A stretch of DNA of 64,000 bases from Zerene cesonia (Eukaryota; Arthropoda; Insecta; Lepidoptera; Pieridae). Below are positions 61,901 to 64,000 of the stretch, piece after piece; the stretch's first letter is position 1; every line of letters begins with the position of its first letter. The stretch lies in NCBI RefSeq assembly GCF_012273895.1, contig NC_052118.1:186001-250000 (forward strand), given 5' to 3'. The translations under genes and the position numbers were made by a program. The notes beneath the pieces are model-generated. The model made no database searches. It was not told where the DNA came from and was given only the letters and a program-made list of their open reading frames with translations.

Positions 61901-63719
61901 AAGGAGGATTGGACTGGGAAGGTTGTGGAAAAGGAAACGGGTCTCCGGCTCCCCTACTCCCCGTACGAAACACAAAAGCATACTATTATTTCACGCCAGT
62001 TACCTGTGGGGTGTGATACTTCCCCGGTGCGATTTGACCCAAATTCATGCCGAGGCGTCGACTCTCTTATTAAAGATTGACTTAAGCTTAAGAAAGATAT
62101 AAACGTCATATTGCTACACTATAATAATTTATCACCCAGTGCTTTTAAAAATGTCGAATTAATATCCAGCTCTTTTTTAATTATGAAGAAGAAATAATGA
62201 AGTAATGGCTCTCACAAGAAAGAATTAGCTTAAGACATATAGGCTCTCCTTGTGCTTCCTGCTTTCTGAACAAACATGTCATAGCATTGAATCCATAACA
62301 CTTAAGTTCCACTATCCTGACCACTGCCACAAAGGTTAATTCTTTGGAAATGCTGGATGGCGTCTCACATCCAAGCTGTCCTCGTTGAGCAGCACGAGCG
62401 GCATGGCGGCGTGTATGAGGCGCGCCGAGTGCGCGATGTTGATGGCCGTCTCCTGCTTGTCGCCCGTCAGCACCCACACGTTGATGTTCGCCTGCAGCAG
62501 CGACGCTATCGTTTCCGGGACACCGTCCTGTGGGGTGCGATTTCATTATAAATTCATCCTACTTTGAAATCATTAGTCTTTCATAAATACAGAGATAAGG
62601 GAAAATATTTCTCGCGTAGCGGGTTTCGAAAGTATATTTTTCGCATTTGCACACTAAAAACAGTATTTGAATCAGCTATCCTAGATTGTTACTACATTCT
62701 GGAATGTATATTTGGGAGTGAGACCATGTACGCTACAAAACGCTCAAATGTTAATTGCACGCAATAGAAATAAAAACGCGAAGTTTTTAACCGTATTAAC
62801 TTTCATTATTATAATTTGACAAACAGTTTCTTTATATGCAGATGAACCCGTCACCAGACCTGCAACTTATCCTCGATGGCGGTGGCACCGAGCAGGCGCA
62901 GGTTGTTCTCTATCAGCATGGCCGCCTCCTCGATCTTCTGCTCCCGGTCGTGTATCGCTATGCTCGCCTTGTGGTACGTGTTTGACCAATCCTGCGGACA
63001 TTTCATAAGAATAAGTGAGGGACTTTAATAAGTAGATAATTGCTCCATGCGTAAATTATAAAAAGTGACTTAATTTTTTCTAATTTGCCCCGTGTAGGGA
63101 ACACTGGGGTATGGAGAAGATGACATACATTTATTTCACTAATCACTCACCTCACCACTGTATCAGGAGGATCATACATTGGAAGATTTCCATTGACGAC
63201 TTTTTTTTGTTTTTTTTTTTTTATTCTTTTAATAAGTGTCTATTATTGGAAGAACTTCATATAATATGTTTTATACGTTATTCAGACCTTGTAGACGTGC
63301 TCGGGCACGTCTGCGGCGGCGAAGACGAGCGTGCGCAGGCCGTCGGCGGCGAAGTGCGCGAGGTGCGCCAGCGTGCCCGCCGCGTAGGGCGCCGCCGCGG
63401 CGCCGCCCGCCAGCCGCGGGTAGATCACCGAGTCCGCGCCCTTGCAGTACACCTTGATCTCGCCTGCACACGGACAATACAAACAGGAGGTGTACACGAA
63501 TATCACACAGCTAAAGAGCTTAATAATGAATCAGTTGGCACGTACCGGTGGGCGTGCGCACGACGACGGACATGCGCTTGCGCGCGGAGGTGAAGGCGAG
63601 CACGTGCAGCACGGCGAAGTGCAGGCGCTGGCCGCGCGCCAGCACGCTGACGGCGTGCGGCGTGCGCGCCTCGAACACCCAGCCGAACGCCGCCGCGCCC
63701 AGCACCAGCGCGCGCTCGT
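49860..63719 (-). CDS. P4-ATPase phospholipid flippase, ATP8A type, C-terminal part
   Basis: Fourteen minus-strand exons join in frame at GT-AG sites, in transcript order: 63546-63719, 63288-63463, 62860-62991, 62369-62527, 61519-61716, 60906-61064, 60391-60527, 59752-59872, 58941-59132, 58122-58240, 57769-57903, 56695-56793, 51231-51319 and 49860-49954. They give 660 residues and a stop. Visible motifs: TSARKRMSV and YCKGAD (nucleotide-binding domain), LTGDKQETA and GDGANDV (P domain), six membrane segments (TM5-TM10), and a tail with HGFAFSQ and VIRAYDTSQ. The family uses ATP to move aminophospholipids to the cytosolic leaflet, usually with a CDC50 partner. The tail matches vertebrate ATP8A1/2 (GYAFSQ, VIRAYDTT) closely. 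The full protein is probably near 1,150 residues, so the actuator domain, TM1-4 and the DKTGT aspartate lie right of the window. The gene is convergent with spondin. Confidence 0.93.
50826..50865 (-). repeat. 14-bp hairpin in the last flippase intron
   Basis: TGCTCGGAATTAGG (50826-50839) and CCTAACTCCGAGCA (50852-50865) form a stem with a 12-base loop. In the sense (minus) RNA the single mismatch becomes a G-U pair. Confidence 0.7.
51231..51319 (-). CDS. Flippase exon: regulatory tail, LTERA-like segment
   Basis: LTETARLLQNVRSVFGRRAT matches the SLTERAQLLKNVF stretch of ATP8A1. It is preceded by a 5.4-kb intron. Acceptor GTGTAG, donor GTGAGT. Confidence 0.88.
53482..53491 (-). promoter_or_regulatory. 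CTCF-like motif
   Basis: AGGTGGCGCC on the minus strand matches the core of the insect CTCF consensus. The word ATCGATA lies 20 bases to the right (53511-53517). Short motif; binding is inferred. Confidence 0.35.
54040..54380. promoter_or_regulatory. GC-rich island, candidate intronic promoter or boundary
   Basis: A CpG-rich block in an AT-rich intron. It has TATCGATA (the DRE consensus) at 54050-54057, three GCCATTTTG motifs at 54198, 54216 and 54234, and CACGTG at 54352 and 54360. Housekeeping insect promoters often combine DRE and E-box motifs. Direction is not determined, and no supported coding exon starts here. Confidence 0.5.
54198..54242 (-). promoter_or_regulatory. Three YY1/Pho-like sites at 18-bp spacing
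   Basis: GCCATTTTG occurs at 54198-54206, 54216-54224 and 54234-54242. On the minus strand this is CAAAATGGC, with GGCGGC following in two copies, matching the YY1/Pleiohomeotic consensus. The period is exactly 18 bp. Confidence 0.6.
56695..56793 (-). CDS. Flippase exon: start of cytosolic C-terminal tail
   Basis: IHNSAFKTTTEAVRESEIKK and RDPAALL correspond to the post-TM10 segment of ATP8A (AFKTLxExVxExE). Both junction phases fit. Confidence 0.88.
57700..57763. repeat. GT-rich repeat beside a flippase donor
   Basis: TGTGG/TGTGTGG units then GTGTGTGTGGGTG run up to the donor of the TM10 exon (57768). Alternating purine-pyrimidine DNA in part. Confidence 0.8.
57769..57903 (-). CDS. Flippase exon: TM10
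   Basis: NLYPTVLIGAVMRGMDRMVC precedes the TM10 helix FWLALPLVPLATLVPDLL. The donor GTGAGTAC abuts a GT-rich repeat. Confidence 0.92.
58122..58240 (-). CDS. Flippase exon: TM8 end and TM9
   Basis: YVVATVCLKAGLATHSWTW then HVSIWGSVALWILFIVIY, matching the TM8-TM9 region of ATP8A. Confidence 0.93.
58805..58936. repeat. (GTGCGT/GTGCGC)n repeat beside a flippase donor
   Basis: About 130 bp of alternating purine-pyrimidine sequence made of GTGTGC, GTGCGT and GTGCGC units. It ends four bases before the donor GTGAGT of the TM7 exon. A long artificial open frame runs through it on the minus strand. Confidence 0.9.
58941..59132 (-). CDS. Flippase exon: TM7 and start of TM8
   Basis: 64 residues with HPVLYIPSQQGLLFN, the TM7 helix VFWVWAVNALLHSVLLFWLP and GGYLVLGNLVYT. 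The donor is immediately followed by a GTGCGT-type repeat. Confidence 0.93.
59306..59455 (-). mobile_element. SINE-like fragment, reverse orientation
   Basis: ACTATCTCACGTCGCCCCAC, TGTGGGGTGCGTACCTCC and TTTGTGCCGAAGC are the reverse-strand head of the family also seen at 43600-43700 and 61970-62060. Confidence 0.55.
59752..59872 (-). CDS. Flippase exon: TM6
   Basis: SGQILFERWTIGFYNVIFTA then LPPFAIGLFDK. The FYNVxFTxLPP motif is diagnostic for P4-ATPases. Confidence 0.95.
60170..60375 (-). mobile_element. Helitron-like element, reverse orientation, intact ends
   Basis: On the minus strand it starts TCCTACTAACATTATAAACG and ends with a CGCGGGTGAAACCGCG hairpin then CTAG. It lies between A and T on that strand. 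It sits in a flippase intron, about 15 bp from an exon donor. Confidence 0.65.
60391..60527 (-). CDS. Flippase exon: TM5
   Basis: LLLVHGAWNYSRISKLILYS then FYKNICLYVIELWFAIYSAW, the conserved WNYxRxSK stretch and TM5. Confidence 0.93.
60906..61064 (-). CDS. Flippase exon: GDGANDV Mg-binding motif
   Basis: 53 residues with VTLAIGDGANDVAMIQ and VGVGISGVEGLQA, the hinge motif and the following P-domain helix. Ends SDYSIAQ. Confidence 0.95.
61519..61716 (-). CDS. Flippase exon: P domain, IDGKTL segment
   Basis: 66 residues with GTRESLSRNCAELGENLRKQ, ALVIDGKTLKYA and CCRVSPIQKAE, all typical of ATP8A proteins. Confidence 0.94.
61800..62065 (-). mobile_element. SINE-like retroposon, reverse orientation
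   Basis: GTCTGATGGTGAGCGATCAT, GATTGGACTGGGAAGG and TACCTGTGGGGTGTGATAC are reverse-strand tail, middle and head words of the family. It lies in a flippase intron. Confidence 0.65.
62369..62527 (-). CDS. Flippase exon: TGDK motif of P domain
   Basis: 53 residues with DGVPETIASLLQANINVWVL then TGDKQETAINIAHS, the P-type ATPase TGDK motif. Ends VLLNEDSLD. Confidence 0.94.
62860..62991 (-). CDS. Flippase exon: N to P domain transition
   Basis: 44 residues ending in NNLRLLGATAIEDKLQ, the conserved GATAIEDKLQ hinge of P4-ATPases. Confidence 0.93.
63288..63463 (-). CDS. Flippase exon: KGA motif of N domain
   Basis: EIKVYCKGADSVIYPRLAGG contains the conserved KGA nucleotide-contact motif. A short Ala-rich insert follows, then HLAHFAADGLRTLVFAAADV. 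Confidence 0.92.
63546..63719 (-). CDS. Flippase exon: nucleotide-binding domain
   Basis: The first flippase exon visible. ERALVLGAAAFGWVFEARTP and TSARKRMSVVVRTPTG match the ATP8A N domain. The acceptor CGCAG implies a split codon giving Asp-Glu. Confidence 0.9.
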
Positions 63720-63776
63720 CTGCGCACGCACAACACGCACAACACTCGCACTTTATACTATTTTTTTTTTAATTTT

Positions 63777-63905
63777 TTTCCTGCCCCTTTAAGGGTTGCC
63801 TATAAGCGATAAAACCCCCTTTTGCATACTTTTAATGTTATGTTCTGCTTCCTTGTTTTTTTCTATATGCAATAATGAATTTCATTTCATTACACTTTAT
63901 ACCTT
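63777..63905 (+). mobile_element. Non-LTR retrotransposon 3' tail-like fragment
   Basis: AAGGGTTGCCTATAAGCGAT then AAAACCCCCTTTTGCATACT resembles the common lepidopteran LINE 3' UTR that reads TTGCCTATAGGCGATAAGGCCGCC. It lies in the flippase intron at the right edge. Confidence 0.4.
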
Positions 63906-64000
63906 GTACCGGTGTTCTGAACTGAACTTAGCTGCGGTGCTATTGGCAATATTGTCCTCAGATATACAATAGATTTCGTTATGTGGTATTATAATTAAAT

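Noticed and set aside
1..64000. CRISPR arrays, operons, phage or bacterial mobile elements
   Set aside because: The DNA is eukaryotic; the tandem repeats seen are microsatellites and minisatellites without spacer structure.
1..64000. tRNA, rRNA or snRNA genes
   Set aside because: No complete cloverleaf, rRNA core or snRNA signature was found by eye on either strand. A covariance-model search would be decisive.

Overview
This window looks like nuclear DNA of a moth or butterfly (Lepidoptera). It is AT-rich, with short exons that are strongly GC-rich at third codon positions, GT-AG introns and 30 kb of intergenic space. Its repeats are typical of lepidopteran genomes: a SINE-like family ending in GGTGATCGCTTACCATCAGG plus poly-A, and non-autonomous Helitron-like elements that start TCCTACTAATATTATAAA and end CTAG. 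There is no prokaryotic gene organisation. The species cannot be told from sequence alone.

Three protein genes are supported. (1) Plus strand, left edge to about 3.5 kb: the 3' end of the insect homologue of the conserved uncharacterised protein KIAA0930, partly hidden by a 1,000-N gap. (2) Plus strand, 8.2-20.2 kb: a complete secreted spondin-1 / fat-spondin-like matrix protein. It has one noncoding and 14 coding exons, every junction keeps frame, and it predicts 784 residues: signal peptide, Reeler, Spondin_N, three TSP1 repeats, a Kunitz domain, a Pro-rich linker and a last TSP1. (3) Minus strand, 49.9 kb to beyond the right edge: the C-terminal 660 residues of an ATP8A-type P4-ATPase (phospholipid flippase) in 14 in-frame exons. 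They cover the nucleotide-binding domain, the second half of the P domain, TM5-TM10 and a regulatory tail with a GFAFS motif. Its N-terminus and catalytic aspartate lie right of the window.

The spondin and flippase genes converge on a desert of about 29 kb (20.2-49.2 kb) with no convincing coding sequence. It holds transposon fragments, a (TA)26 tract, hairpins, GC-rich islets, and a compact cluster of cyclic-AMP response elements at 22.8 kb. A GC-rich island in the long twelfth intron counted from the right edge of the flippase (about 54.0-54.4 kb) carries three YY1/Pho-like motifs at exact 18-bp spacing, a DRE and two CACGTG boxes, with a CTCF-like motif 0.6 kb away. It is the best candidate for an unannotated promoter or boundary.

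Assembly notes: three 1,000-N gaps and one 10-N gap are present. The 10-N gap is flanked by two near-identical copies of about 90 bp, which suggests a false duplication. Function of the three genes is inferred from recognised families. I saw no new multi-gene system; the noncoding elements are the most novel content.
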